From Lineus longissimus (lineage: Eukaryota > Nemertea > Pilidiophora > Heteronemertea > Lineidae), in NCBI RefSeq assembly GCF_910592395.1, contig NC_088308.1, positions 19,607,501 to 19,671,500 on the forward strand: a stretch of 64,000 nucleotides of DNA. The letters run 5' to 3'. Under the pieces are notes generated by a model. The model ran no database searches. It was not told the origin of the DNA and was given only the letters and a program-made list of their open reading frames with translations. Shown here one piece after another: positions 1 to 37,679 of the stretch. Positions within the stretch are counted from its first letter, which is position 1. Every line of letters begins with the position of its first letter. A program made the position numbers and the translations under genes.

Positions 1-392
1 AGTCCCTGGCCTTGTTTGGCTCTGGAGTTGCAAGTACAGCAATGGATTGGGGAAAAAAATAAAGGAGTACAGTAGAAGTGCTCTATCTAAACCTTGGGAC
101 TAAAACTAGTGTTCTGAGGTGTTTGTTGAGGTAGGTTCCATTGTCAAAAATTTTTACCGCAATTACTTGGAGGTAGGTTCCAGTCCATCATCACAACCGT
201 CATCAAAAGTTTAAAAATCTTTGTCCAAGACATGAAGAAAATGAATAAAAATGGTAGATCTGTCGAGGTTATTTGCAAGACTAGTACATGCAAATACAGC
301 TAAAGTACCCCACCCTGTCTCATGTCATTGGCGACACCAAAAAATCTATTCATGCACAAGGCCCAAACATGCTCGATTTCATTAGAATGCGA

Positions 393-498
393 CTTAGGCG
401 ACAGTAGTGCCACCCAGCGGTAGAAAGAGGAACTGAAGGTTTCGGCCGAAGATTTCAGTTCCATTTGCTGCCGCGAGACAGCGCCACTGTCGCTTAAG
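393..498. repeat. Imperfect palindrome, MITE-like foldback element
   Basis: The arms starting CTTAGGCGACAGT (393) and ending ACTGTCGCTTAAG (498) are reverse complements with scattered mismatches. Pairing continues to the centre, where 16-base arms around GGTTTCGG/CCGAAGA meet. Nearly the whole 106 bp can therefore fold into one hairpin, as expected for a foldback miniature transposon. No transposase or clear target duplication was found. Confidence 0.6.
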
Positions 499-585
499 CC
501 AATTTTATACTGTTGGTTCTGGAATTGATTGGTTTTCATGCCTTTGGAAGGTAATCAGTATCAAATTAAGGGAATTTGATAGAGA

Positions 586-711
586 TATTGGGTGATATGA
601 ATAAAGACTAGAAAATGCTTTTATCTAAAACTCCATGTACATTTACATTAGGCCTTTCTGTACAAAATTGAAGTAAAGGCATTTGCTAGTCTTTATTCAT
701 ATCACCCAATA
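586..711. repeat. Inverted repeat, MITE-like, about 126 bp
   Basis: The left arm begins TATTGGGTGATATGAATAA and the right arm is its reverse complement, ending TTATTCATATCACCCAATA. The match runs for about 32 bases with one or two mismatches, around an unrelated centre of about 55 bp. If the outer TA is the target site, the ends would be TTGGGTGATA with a TA duplication, as in Tc1/mariner-type miniature elements. The family is not identified. Confidence 0.6.
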
Positions 712-2975
712 ACTTGCTAAGGTTGTCAAAACAGGTTCAGCACAGCTACAAGCCATCTTCCCACATGAACGACAGTAGATATGATTTTCTGATGGGATCA
801 ACGTCGGTGGGAGAGAGTTTCACCATACGAATAGCTATTGGACTAGCTCCGCTGATTTTGTCAGCTGAGCTAAAAATTGGATGGTGGACTTACAAGTGTT
901 ATCTTCCCAGGTCAAAATGATGCAGAAAAGACAATTTCAGAAGGATATTTTGTTCCATTGATGCAGCAGTTAGGTTTGAGTCAAGGCATCTAATATTAAA
1001 AGTAACACAATATATATACATATTTTTGTATTCATCATATAATATTTACATCTATTTACTTATTGGATTCACATAATGTTTATACATGTACATAAATTGA
1101 TAATCATATTCGTTAGTTTATACAATATCGAACAAGTTGAATCATTTCACCATCTAACAGAGCTGTCCATCCCATTAAATTATAGCAGACAGAATTTCTT
1201 AGTTAGGCTTTTGAGACTTCTCATTAGAGATTCATAAAGTTTTAATGAAGGAGGGTCTTAACACTTTAAACCCCTCAACAGACTCTGTTAACCATAGCAG
1301 CATAAGGTTTTTGCAACAGCTTCTCCAAGACCAGAGCATCCGGAATCGACAAAGAAAATAAAGCTACACCCATTTACATGTACTATATCATGTTTAAATG
1401 TCCAAACTACCGAAGTCACCCCCTTTCAGTACCATCCAACACCCTGGACATCACATTTCAAAAATTCAAATACTGTAAGACTTTTAAAAAACTGCAATAG
1501 GCCAATGTAAAGGTGCCTTTCAACCAGCTTCAACCCATGCACACAGTATGTCCGAATTGAATATTTTGGTTATTCCACTACAAATCAAACATTTAGAAAT
1601 TGCTTACATCATCACATAGGCTATAAGTTACATGAATTGGATGCTATCAATTTGTTTAATGATTTGGTACCACTTATTCTGCCAAGAAGATGGAGGAGCA
1701 AATAAATGCATGATAATGAACAATCATAGGAACTTGGAAATGTCTTCCACAGAAGCTTGAAATAGGAAGTCCCTCACAGCGAAGCAAATTGTCTTCTGAT
1801 AAACAATTTCAAGTGCCCATGAGATTTAAGTTCAGGCCTTACATACAGAACAGCTGTGCATTTATTTGCAGCAATCATATTAAAGTTAAAGAGTTATTTC
1901 ATAGATTTACAAGAGATTGAATATCAGAATACGAGAGACACCGGTATAAAATGCTGTTATAATATACAGAGTGAAATGCGCAGTGCTAAAATTTGTCTCA
2001 GAAAACTCAAGAATAGGCTTCTATATGTAATTATGAACGGTCTATGCATCAAATTCCTACTAAAATGGTGAAATTTTTAAGATCAAAACTAGTGTATTGG
2101 TAGTCCATATATACTTGGGTTCTATAACTGTAGAGAGAGGAATGAATTGCAAGTAGCTAATTATACACAGTATTATGTCTTCTCATGTCACAACTGAATA
2201 AAGGATATTATTAACTGGGTAAAACATGAATACAATCTTTGCAACAACAGCATGAGAGGGAGAAAAATTGTAAAATAATCTCCTTACATTTGGATACAGT
2301 CATGTATTATCTTGGTTCAATTAACAGCAAACAAGTCAAATGCCAGTTTATCAAAGGGTGACTACGTCAGCAAACATATAATCACCAACAAGAATTAATA
2401 AAATTCTTGCGTTGCATACATATTATCACCAAAACTTTCATTGGGAATAACGTCTTGACATAAATGGCAATAACATGTGTGATGTGGCAATAACAGGTCT
2501 TCAGAGATTACAAGAAGTTTTTCTCTGAACCAATCAGTAAAAGATTTGTAAAAACATTAACCCTTTATACCAAGGCAAACCCACAAACCGAACTGATCTA
2601 AAAAATTGGCTTATTCAAATTAGTAATTGAACCTAGGTAATTAAAAACAAAGTTACATGTAAGCGTGTATTTTTAGAGTGATTGGCACAACATATCTAGA
2701 AATCATAGGGTTAATCTCAAGTCCTCAGCAGATGTAGCAAACAATCTAAATGCGATATTTACAAATGATGATTTTTTTGGTATCTTCCAAGCCAGAAACT
2801 GATGTGGTTCTGGTCACATGCTTCATGGAAGTGGATACAGCAGCCATTTCAAATTTGGTCTCATGTTTTATCATGTATCATCAATAAAGTGCATTGTAAG
2901 CATGCACATATTTTTGATCGGAAAAAGTAGTATCAACTTCTATATCACAGCAACTGAACCACAGTAATTTCTACC

Positions 2976-27143
<24,168 letters not shown>

Positions 27144-29003
27144 TTTTGCACTTTCAGATTTTTCTCTGGAGAGGGGCGACGGGTCAGCAGGCGACTTGCC
27201 AACCGTTCAACGTCCCAACTAACATGTGTATCACCCCCGACCTTGGTTGTTTGGCACCATGAATGACATCTACACCCAAAATGACATGAAAAACTATAAT
27301 TTCGATGAAGAATGTACGTATATTTATCATTTATTTCAGCCACATCCACCGATGAACAGCGGCCATCAAAAACATGGCGATTTCCTCATGCACTCTCGTC
27401 CCCAAGCCGTAAGAAAATTTTTGCATTTTTCTCCTAGGAGCGAGGCTGGAGAGAGCAGACGACAGATTTGGTTTTCTCCAACATTTATACTTCTTTCATT
27501 GTATTTTTGCTACAGGCTCGAACTTAGGGCAATGCGAAATTGTTCCAAAAAAACAGATGACCGAACAATGTCCCCTCAGCCTCAGCTGTCTTCGTCTCCG
27601 ATGTCACTTCACATCGCTATATGACTTGTCTTAGACGTATAAGAATCAAGACGACCACAACCAGATTTAACCGCCGACCAACCAGACTCCAGAAGTTGTT
27701 GTCAACGACTAACCATTGCAGCCAATCAGATACTTCCAGTTCCATGCAGTGCAACAAAATAGAATAAGTCAAGAAACAGATGAAAGAAACCACAAAGTAT
27801 TGGAAAATGCCTTAAAGTTTATTAGGAGAAACAATATCATTGGTTTTCATGCTAAGGCCCATTTTATTTTCAGCCTGGAGAATCAATTCCCAAACTGCAA
27901 AAATCATATATTTTATCTTATGTATTCAAGGCAGTAATACACCAGGAAGACATCAAAGTTAAGTCTATAAACACACAGAGAGGAGACAGATTCAAAAGAC
28001 ACAATCAAAACAGACTAGAATAGAAGACAGTAAAACACAATGATCAAAACTGATGACTAAAATGATATGAAGACTTCAATGATAGGCTAGTTTTCCATAT
28101 GGGTAACTGTGTAAGACAGTCACCAAGTTACTCAAATTTCACGGAAAATTTGCACTTGACCACCTTTGGCACAAGCACCTACAATTTCTGTTTTGGCAGG
28201 TTGTCCATGACTTAGAGACAAAATAGTTTAAAATACTGTAAAATTCTAGAGACATTATTGTATGCCACAATCATGGCCCCAAGAAGGAATTTCAGTCCCA
28301 ATCTAAAGACCTAGTCCCCTCTTGAATGCTTTTTCAACATGACCCACATGCAATATCCTGATAATCTATCCAATCAGAATATTAAGCTGATTCTCATCTA
28401 AGTACATTTGATAATTGCTATCAATAAATACTTAACATCATTTCTATGTAAGTACATTCTATCATACTTTTAAAAGTTCTTTCATTACAACTATAATACA
28501 TGTAAGTACATGCATAACAAATTTCTTATTGCATATCATGATTGCATACATTGTCATTACCAAACAAGTGAAATACCTTCAAAATATCACATGGAATGTA
28601 AACACAACTACAATACTAAGAACTCCAAAACACAAATAGTACTGAATCCTTCCTAACTCAGCCAAACTTACACTGGCTGATAAAAAAATTGCAACAAGTC
28701 ATTTTCAAAACTTTCAAAGAGAACTTAACTTGCAATACATTGTATTTCAAAGTGGTGTCTTTGAAGAGATTATATACAGTAAGTACTTTATCATATGAGT
28801 GAACATTCTACATCGAATAAAAACATTTCTGAACTTTAAAAGGAACCAAAAAGATTACAATGCTTTGATACAGATTGCATAACCTTTATACAAGTTATTA
28901 TTGAAAAGAAGCATCAATTTTGATGATAAGTACTTTGATGGACATAAACCTTTGTTAAATGTTTGTCTCAGCCATGAGGGTAACTCGTATACACTAAAAT
29001 CCT
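27144..29003. other. Intergenic: kinase promoter side and PAQR3 3'UTR
   Basis: This region lies between the PAQR3-like stop codon and the kinase start codon, both genes on the minus strand. The end near 27144-27700 is less AT-rich and should carry the kinase promoter and 5'UTR; the end near 29003 should carry the PAQR3 3'UTR. A plus-strand open frame of 132 codons at 27226-27624 has no domain and is probably chance. No RNA gene was recognised. Confidence 0.55.
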
Positions 29004-31513
29004 TCATACATGACAAGGTGTTGATGTGCGGTAACTCAGTATCTCCCCTCCAGCTTGGTGCCAGTACCAGAATGCCACCACAACGATTAAATGCCACCAC
29101 TGATGACTAGATCCAATGAAGTCAAATATACCTGAAATGTAGAAAAAGGTTTCAGATTGAATGACAAATAGGAAGGTGGATATTTGAAGAATGGGGCAAT
29201 GAATCTTAGGTAAGTTCGATGAATGCAGGAATACCGAGATGGTACAATTCATCTCATCCAGAACAGTCTCAAAATAGCATTAATAATGATAATGATAATG
29301 ATGGTCTTTATATTACACTTTGATTGACCAGGGTCTCTGTCAATGTACTTCACAACAACCAGTCAATATTGAAAGGTCTCCACAGAGGCTCTCTGGGGTG
29401 CTAAATAGCTGCCGCCACAATTTGGATACACTGAAGGAGGTGTCTCAATCACTGACTTACCAGGAAAACATCTTTCTGGAAATTTGGTGAGGTAGAAAAC
29501 AAAAGCTAGAACTCCCATAGAATACATCCTCGCAACTTTTGGAGCAAACATCTGGAAAGGTAAGTGTATAATCACATAACTGTTTGTAAGTAAGATAAGG
29601 TAATTTACCTGTTCTTGCCAATTGTCTAGGACAGATATCACATTGTTCAGATTAAACTGGGTCATTTGGAAAATCATTGTAAATTAGGCCTTCTTCATAC
29701 AGCAGAAGTTTGATGTTTACGATTATGCCTGCTATGAGCAGATCGTCCATAATCCCTCACCTGAACTAATTTGTGAGACCATCCTCCATTGAGGTAGACC
29801 CAGTGAGCCGTAGGAATGATACCATATGCCACCAGGGCACAGAAGAGCAACACCCTTTGGGTCCACCACTGGGAAGCAAAGTACCGCGGGTTAAGCTGTA
29901 TGGTGAGTACCGCAAAACACAAGAGGAAGACAGTCAGGAGATAAATATCGCGCCAGATCTGAAAGAAAAGAATATCTTTCTCAAAACATTGAATCCAACC
30001 TGGCATGTTCGTCAATATTTTATGTACGATATGAGGAACCTGAACATTTATGATGATGTCGATAATTACAAAGGCTCTGCAGAAGTAAATGGCTTAGTAT
30101 GACAACAGTGCACACACCCCATCTTTGACAACATACATGTATTAACACTTGTACTTACTGAGAGACAATAAAATGCATAGTGCACAGCAGGTAGATAACA
30201 TCCTATCAGTCCAATACATATACCAGCCAAGTCCATCGCCAACCATCTCCGACTGGCCCTCTCGGAATGGCACAGAAATATATGGTAGCCAGCGGAACAT
30301 AACATACAGAACTGCAATGGAAGGATTAAATTTATCAGAAGAGAGATGAATAAGGCCTTGAAATAAAATACAAAAGCCTTCTCTTCAGCCTAGTTTAGTT
30401 GGACCAATGACTGAAGTTATGACTGGGTGCTGTGGTGTACTGGTATTGGTAATTTTAAGGACTCTAATGGTTGTGTGTTTTTTAGGGATTGATACTGAAC
30501 TGGAGGTATCAGCTGTTTCATCAAACACTGTGAGTACGAGGGGGACCTAAAGTGTAGGCCAAAATTGAGGTGCAAAATGACAGCTCTACCCGAGTGGTGT
30601 TTGGCAGGACAACCAGTACCAACAGTGAGAACCAATTTCTATTCTAAAACATTTCATACTTAACACTTCAGTGTTTTGACATGTCCACATTTTGCACCAA
30701 CCCAATTAATCTATTGATTGAGTACAGAAACAAAGTCTGCACCATCTTCTACTGTCTAGTGAAATGTCTTACCTGATAACACATGAGCCCAATAGTGATA
30801 ATGACATGATCGGCCAGTGTTCCATGTATGCCAGGAATGAAGATGATATTATCATATATCATTATGAAGAAGAAGAGCACAAAGCCGAGAAGATGAGACC
30901 AGACGTTGATTGTCTCATTATTCCATACGAATAAGCTGAAATTTGAAAATGGAAAATTACAGTTATATTGAAACAGGGTTTCTAAATATGACATACAGGA
31001 AACCTTGACAAGCTCTCATAGAAATCAAAATACCAAAATGCAGTTATTTCTTCATGAAACGTGGAAAACTATCAAGTTATTAGAAAAGGATAAAGTAGCC
31101 ATTGGAAAAATAATGCGAATTCTAGGCAGTAAACTTAATCATTCAAGCCTCAATACTGAAAACGAGACCTTTCAGGCTCACCTTTTGACACAAGCACTGA
31201 AGGGCAAGAAAGCACGATACCCCTGAGTCACGTAGGGGTTACCCTTCAGAAATCCTGGAATGTCATTATACTTGTATAATTCAATCTTCTTAGATTCTGC
31301 ACTACACAGCACACCATTCCCACAACCTCTATCGATCTCGACATCTAAGATATGATATGTATCTTGACGGGCAAAGTCTCCAGATGAGGAAGAACGATTT
31401 TTCAATCCACTGGATGTTGAAACACCGTTTTCCATTTCAGAATATCTTCCAAGTGGAGCTAAACTATTATTTCCATCTGTGCCTGTTTCCGTACATGTAT
31501 GATCCAAAGTCAT
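29004..31513 (-). CDS. PAQR3: Progestin/adipoQ receptor family member 3-like (RKTG), 6 exons
   Basis: Seven-helix PAQR protein. Vertebrate PAQR3 sits in the Golgi and tethers Raf kinase there (family knowledge). Exons: 31513-31182, 30935-30773, 30311-30159, 29958-29761, 29551-29461, 29131-29004; all phases agree and the product is 354 aa. After a Ser-rich N-terminus of about 70 residues come the PAQR3 signature IPGFLKGNPYVTQGYRAFLP (about 88-107), ETINVWSH, SAGYHIFLCHSE, MDLAGICIG, AHWVYLNGG and the terminal SSHQWWH...WH block, with hydrophobic segments between. The His/Asp/Ser pattern shared by PAQR proteins and alkaline ceramidases is intact. The N-terminus is longer than I recall for human PAQR3. 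The first in-frame ATG was taken as the start. It lies head-to-head with ASH2L and just upstream of the kinase gene. Confidence 0.93.
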
Positions 31514-32337
31514 ACTGACATCTGTTCCATCAAAGTGCCCAAAGGAGGATTACAAACACCACATTCTACTTCTAGTTTAGAACAGCAGTCATTAACTCCT
31601 TCTGCAAAAACAAATGAAGACATGTTTCAGAAGAAATCCAGTATTACTAGTATACACTGCAAATTACAATGGATTGTCTACACTACTACATCATACATGT
31701 ATTGTAATGTAATAACTATTTAGTAAAATAGGAATTTTTGACACTTTGAAATTTGTATGGTAATTGCACAGTAAATCTACAACAAATAATGTTCTGTGCA
31801 ATCTCTTTACTTTAATGAAATGATTTAAGGTCACCTTTGCTGAATAAATATCATAATCTTTGAGAATTTCACATATTTTGATGTGTTGATTATTTTGTTT
31901 GTTTCTTCGTGTCTTCTCGCTTTGATCACCTTTGCCGCCTCCACCCCAGACCGGTGCCGCGGAGAGCTACTCTAAATCAAAGATGGTGGTCAAGGGCCAG
32001 GAAAAACATTTTTTGGCTGAATAAATTCACTTTTTCTGCGAAATTATCTGTCAGTATGTATTTATTTCTCAAAATTAGTAGTGGAGGTGTTAGATAGTTT
32101 CACTTTGATGAGCCTTTAGCAAGAAATGAATCATTACTATTTGTTACAAGATCAATGTTTGTCAAAATAAAATTATTTTTAAACACTTAACTTGAAATTG
32201 AACAATGAAAAACCGAACAAACGTTGAAAAATAGAAAAGAAATGACTGCATACACTTAGGAACTTCTGTCAGGCGTGTTATGCACACTCTTTCTGAATAA
32301 TTGTCTTTATTATACATATGTGTGTTCCAGCTGAATT
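31514..32337. promoter_or_regulatory. Probable bidirectional promoter between PAQR3 and ASH2L
   Basis: The two start codons face away from each other 824 bp apart, and no other gene lies between them. A GC-richer patch at about 31920-32010 contains CCGGTGCCGCGG and AAAGATGGTGG, the latter resembling a YY1 site. A possible acceptor (GTGTTCCAG, ending at 32330) lies just before the ASH2L ATG, so ASH2L may have a non-coding first exon inside this interval. No TATA box was assigned. Confidence 0.5.
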
Positions 32338-35300
32338 ATGGAAGGTGAAGAGCAAATGGAAGTGGATGGACAAATCATAAAATCTGGTGAAAAGGAGAAC
32401 TTGGCTGAGATGGAGAGTAAGATACCCAGCGAAGAGTCTTCTCTAGGGTCGACGGACACCAGCAATGGACAATGCTACTGGTGAGGGAATTCTTCACTTG
32501 CTGTCCTATTTTTTACAGGTTTCAAATTGTGAAGTAATAAGTAGCATATCACATTACCTGTATCAACATTGATTATTTTAACCTTTTTTTCAGTGGAAAA
32601 GAAAGAAACTTTAGTGTTGCTGAATTCCTCTGTGGGTCTTGCCAGAAATGGTTTCACACTGATTGCACAAGTTCTTATGTTGGGTAAGTTAACTACTACA
32701 TTTATATCATCTTTTCCTGTCATGAGAATTAATTTTGAAAAGATTTCAGAGTTCTTGGCACTCTGGAAATCATTTTTAAAAGTCATTTTATCAGAAAGAA
32801 AAAAAGATTTCACATGATATTGCTATGATATAATTGTGTGCAATTGAAAATTTCAAAATTTTTACAATCTAATGTCTTTTCAGGAAATGTCTTCCATTCA
32901 TGACCAATTATCAATTTTTTTGCAAGAATTGCAACCTGAATGGTCAAGAGAGCTTCTCCAAGAAGCAAGCTAGTAAGTATGCCGAAGTCTCCAAAATGGG
33001 ATATGGTGCTCAGAATAATGATGAAGAGTCATCTAGGATCAATGAAATATCTTATTCATGTATTTACTTTTAGGCTTCAAAGAGATGGTTGTGGCTGCTG
33101 TGGCCAACCTTACTTACCAATTCCAAGAGCGCAAATTCTTTTCGAAAGACAGGGTAAGTCTTCATTTCCCAGTGTTGCAGCTGACTGTTTCTTACTTTTA
33201 ATACAGTCGTTAATTCTAAGGAAGACAGCATTAATCTGGAATGGAGAATATGATTTCAGAAATGACCTTTCCAAAATTTTTAGTTTGATGAGAATTGTTC
33301 GGAAAATGCACTACAGGCATGGAGCTTTAAAAGTATATTAAGAGCATTGTGGAACCTACATTTTTTCTGAGTGACATGCAAAGTGAGCGACTCTTGCTAA
33401 CTTAACATATGTTTAGTGAGCTATTCTTGCTTACTTCACATATCAGTTTAGTGAGCTACTCTTACTAATTTTGCATACATGTCTTCTTCTTCTTTTTCAG
33501 GAGATCATTCCTTACATTGACAGATATTGGGAGAGCTTGACAACCATGCCAAGAAGAATAAAACTCACATGGCACGCTACTATTACAAAAACACTGGTGA
33601 GTGCATCAGACACAGCTTTCTTTTACTAGATGGGATGTCCATGTTGAGATTGAGAATGCATTACAGATATGTTGTATTCATTCTTGGGTCATTCTGTGTT
33701 GTAAATCTGTAACTTGTGTTGGCTGACTTACTCTATTCAATATTTTTCAGACCAATTCTTCAGAATATTTCTTGTGCAATGAGGAATTGCCCCAGGATCC
33801 TACCTATGGTCTTCTGGTGGTAAGTTAACTTGCTAATTAATCCTCCATAACCTTTCATTTAGATTTTTAGCATTGTGTTTAGGGGGCTTATTCCTGAATA
33901 AATACAGGTGAAATCATTTTGGTTGCAATTTGTAAGATGAGTTAGATTAACTGGCCCAAAGTTTTGTATGACTATGAAGGGACACTTTTCTGTTTCTTTG
34001 GCAGGATCTTGAGAATATTCGCCCAATTTATGACAGCTCAAAGACAGCATTTAGCCAGGCACAGAAACCTGAACCAAAACCCAGCAATCTCGGTCTCGAA
34101 AGCAGTAAGTAGGAGAGTTTAAGTACAACACCAAAGTGTTCTTTAAAAAACCTTGGCCATATAAACTGAAATCTGTGTGCAACAGATCACATGTTGAAGT
34201 GGTGAATTTACTTTAGTTAGGTCAAAGTACAGAAATAATTGTAATTGGTTATGTGCCTTTTCTTATGACTGCAAATTAATGTCCTGGAATGAATGAAATC
34301 ATGATCCAGACAACTGTTGGTCTTTCTTTAGGTATTGGTAAGGCCACAACGAGAGGTGCCAAGAGAAAAGCAGCTGAAGGATTCAGTCAGCTGGGTATCA
34401 AGCAGAAACGAGGGTAAGAGCCTATAATTTTTTTTACACAAGTTTAAATTTTGTTGAAAAAACTGAAGCTTGGCTAGATGAGCACCTTGTAATGAAAATC
34501 AAGATAAGAATGAATGTATGTGTGCTGACATTTTGGAAGTTAGAAGGAAAGATCTCTTTGAGTTAGTGAAGATGAATTACTATTCACACCGTGCAATGGT
34601 GTTCATTGGGATAAAAAATGATGAGTGTACCCACTCACCCTCTTGCTTATCCTAATCAAGTCCCCTACACATGAGCTGTAATTTTTTCAGTGAAATGATT
34701 GCGTCAACAAAAGTGACTGTCCACGGTTATCCAGTTGAGCACCCGTTCAATAAAGATGGCTACAGATACTACCTGGCTGAGCCTGATCCTCATGCCCCCA
34801 ACAGACAGGCGTTCGATGAGAGTATCGAGTGGGCGGGGAAACCAATCCCTGGTTACTTCTATAGGATGTTCCAAGGAACTGATGTTTTGCTCTCAATGAA
34901 TGACAGAGGTATGCTTAGAGATTTGAATATTTCAGCCTTTGGAAATCTTCGAACTATCTTCGCAAAGAACTAGAAAATAAAAGAATAAAGAAGTTTTTTG
35001 TATCAGAGGGCTTTCTTTCATCTATTTACAATGTAAAACAACATCACTTTTCATATGCATTTTAAAGGGTTGTAGTTTCTAACTGCTATCTCTCCATATG
35101 TTTACAGCTCCACAATTGAAGCTTTCTGATGACCGAATGACAGTCACTGGAGACAAAGGCTACAGTATGGTCAGGGCGACACATGGTAAGGAGTCATTCT
35201 GCCTGGGTATTTCATTGTGGTGTGATACACTTCATCAGTGGTTTGCTTTGCTGTAGCAACCATTGCATTTTGACAACAATCCCACCAGCAGTTCTCTACT

Positions 35301-37107
35301 GCTGACTAGAAGTCAAGAAAATGTAGAAATTTAGTTTGAAGAAAGAAAAGGACTGCACCAAGAGCCAGCAAACTCTTCTTCTACATTCACACTTCGTAAT
35401 CATCACATCACAAATCCTCGTATTCTATTTTCTCTGTTTCAAGGTGTGAATCGTGGTGCTTGGTATTTTGAGGTCAACATTGATGAGATGCCTGCAGATT
35501 CTGGCGCAGCAACAAGAATAGGATGGTCACAAACACTGGGTGATTATCTATATATCACTTTAACAGCCCTGACGGCTAATCATCATTCTATTTTGAGTAT
35601 TTCCATTCGTGGACTACAAATCCTTTGTAGTGTTATCAAGATGAAGTCAGTAACATCAGCTTTCTTGAGATCTTATCAAATCTTGAGTCCTATTTCTTTT
35701 ACATGTACAGCCATGTTTTGTTAGTAGAAACAACGTTTTCACTATTGTATTCTGGCAATTTGCAAGAGCTCTTTGTATGTTAAATCAGCACTCTTCTGTC
35801 CACTACCATCAACAGTACTATTTGATTTTCTAACAAAATTATTTTGTTCACAGGTAATTTACAAGCGCCCTGTGGCTATGACAAGTTCAGCTATTCGTGG
35901 AGGTCGAGAAAAGGAACAAAGTTTCACCAAAGCCGTGGCAAACGTTATACTGGTGCATACGTAGAAGGGGATGTCATCGGTTTCTACATTTATCTCCCAT
36001 CACCGGTAGACTCATCAAAGCTTGTACCAGCAACTTATAAGGACAAGGTAGGTAATGACATTAACTTGCTTCTTCATCTTCTGTGTCTGCTCTTGACTGG
36101 GGAATTATTTGCCAAGGAGTATTACAGTTTAAGAGAAATGGTCACCTACATTTGTGATGCCTTGCAGCAATTCACCTAATGTATCTATTTCACCTTCATT
36201 TCAGCCCCTGATTAAGTTCAAGAACAACTTGTACTATGAAGAAAAAGATTACATTCCAGAGGCTGAAAAGGGTTTAAAGACATCACCAGGAAGTAAAGTA
36301 AGTTGAAGTCAGTGTTCTTGAGACAATATCTCCAATATGGTGGCAAATGCTAGGGCAACACCATCTGTCCATGGCTTTGTTCTCTTAAGTTGAGCTCACA
36401 CAAGTGCTGTATTTTCTCGTAGGTGTAAGCTTCAAAGGATTCTGTATGGGTATTTATTGATATCCTAGTCTTCAAAATAGTTACGGAGGTTGAAGGTCTT
36501 GGGAGGCAGACCGAGATTACTGAAAGTGCTTTGTAAATGTTACCTTTGTTTTCATTTTCAAGATTTCATGAAATCGATTATCATTCTTATCAACTTTGCT
36601 TTCCAGATTGTATTTTACAAGAATGGTGTCAACCAATCCACAGCATGGCAAGATATATCTGAAGGGACCTACTACCCTGCATTTTCCTTGTACAAAAACT
36701 CCACCATCACTGTTAACTTTGGTCCAGATTTTAGATACCCACCTACAGATCTGGAAGACTATAAGCCGGTAGGTAAAATTAGCAGAGTTGTTGTCTATTT
36801 GCAACTGTCTCAGTCATTTGAAAATGGCAGGAACTCTGACAGTAAGCAGCATGTCATAGGAAATTTCAGAATGGTTTTGAAGTGATCACAAAAATGATGT
36901 CAACTGGTCCACCTGGCTCCTGCCTCAAGTATCCCTTTAAAGGACAACACATTTTGTTGCAGTAAAATATTATGTAGTTTGTAATTCTCTAAGTCCATTT
37001 TTGTTTTCCAGGTTTCTGACATGGCCGCCCAGACAGTGGTTGAACATGCACTTGGTGATGTTCTCTACCTTGTGGAAAATGAGGGGAATCTACCAGTGTA
37101 TATTTAG
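32338..37107 (+). CDS. ASH2L: Set1/Ash2 histone methyltransferase complex subunit ASH2, 15 exons
   Basis: Core subunit of SET1/MLL complexes that methylate histone H3 Lys4 in the nucleus (family knowledge). Exons: 32338-32480, 32594-32683, 32884-32972, 33074-33153, 33501-33596, 33751-33819, 34005-34104, 34332-34413, 34691-34908, 35108-35185, 35444-35539, 35854-36047, 36205-36297, 36607-36768, 37012-37107. Phases all agree; 561 aa. Domains: a PHD-like zinc finger with [18 protein letters not shown] and CKNC (about 45-105); winged helix (ANLTYQF onward); [24 protein letters not shown] split over exons 10-14 ([34 protein letters not shown]); and a C-terminal DPY30-binding helix ([16 protein letters not shown]). 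The first Cys pair of the PHD is kept. The exon 11 donor is a weaker GTGATT. The protein is shorter than human ASH2L mainly at the N-terminus. Confidence 0.96.
33382..33475 (+). repeat. Short tandem repeat, about 3 x 34 bp, in ASH2L intron 4
   Basis: The phrase AGTGAGC(G/T)A(C/T)TCTT recurs near 33382, 33415 and 33450, followed each time by a T-rich stretch with CATAT or CATAC. Copies are diverged. It lies inside the intron between 33154 and 33500 and has no evident function. Confidence 0.55.
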
Positions 37108-37536
37108 AACTTTTCTCATATCAAACTGCACTGAGCTGCAAGAATATTCGTGGAGATTATATGTATGGACACAATTCAACCAGGGCATGGTGTGCACATC
37201 ATCAGCATACATTGCTACACAGACAGGAAGAACAGTCCAGTGGCCACATTCTTTCTTATTTAGAGTGGACAATTGCCGCCAAAGACAAGCCAATACTGAA
37301 ACATGCCCAAGTGATATTGACATACATGTAACCCGCGTAACATAAGATTGGACTCTTCTTCTGGCATGTATAGCACTGGGTGTTTATAAACCAGAAAGTT
37401 CTCGTTGGAATGCGAACACTCAGATCAGGAATTCTCTGGAACATTATCTGTGAGATTCCAGAGAGCTCACAAATAATGGATTATGAATAACAAATCTTTA
37501 CTTTTGAGAGTTGGATTTGCAGAACCTCTCTTTTAA

Positions 37537-37542
37537 AATAAA
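37537..37542 (+). promoter_or_regulatory. Likely ASH2L polyadenylation signal AATAAA
   Basis: AATAAA occurs 430 bp after the ASH2L stop codon and is followed by T-rich sequence around 37560-37640. It is the first canonical hexamer on the plus strand that I found in the expected place. The stretch 37108-37536 is then the 3'UTR. Confidence 0.5.
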
Positions 37543-37679
37543 TGAATGATAAAATGCTGTATTTTGTAAAAGAATCCATTTTCATACTGTTCTTTCATTG
37601 ATTTGAAATTAAACAGTTTTACTTTTACTTTTCTGTCATTTTCTTTTATCTATCATGTCATTTGCATCATATAAGAGGT

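Larger units (their letters stand above)
1..2975. other. Non-coding flank and probable 3'UTR of the kinase gene
   Basis: No convincing coding exon is visible in this AT-rich stretch. The part next to position 2976 must contain the 3' untranslated region of the minus-strand kinase gene, but I could not choose one polyadenylation site. A minus-strand AATAAA lies at about 1859-1864. Two foldback repeats, listed separately, lie between 390 and 715. The short open frames here lack codon bias and recognisable domains. Confidence 0.6.

Noticed and set aside
27226-27624. 132-codon plus-strand open frame upstream of the kinase start
   Set aside because: No domain, no codon bias and no splice support; it lies in the likely promoter and 5'UTR of the opposite-strand kinase gene.
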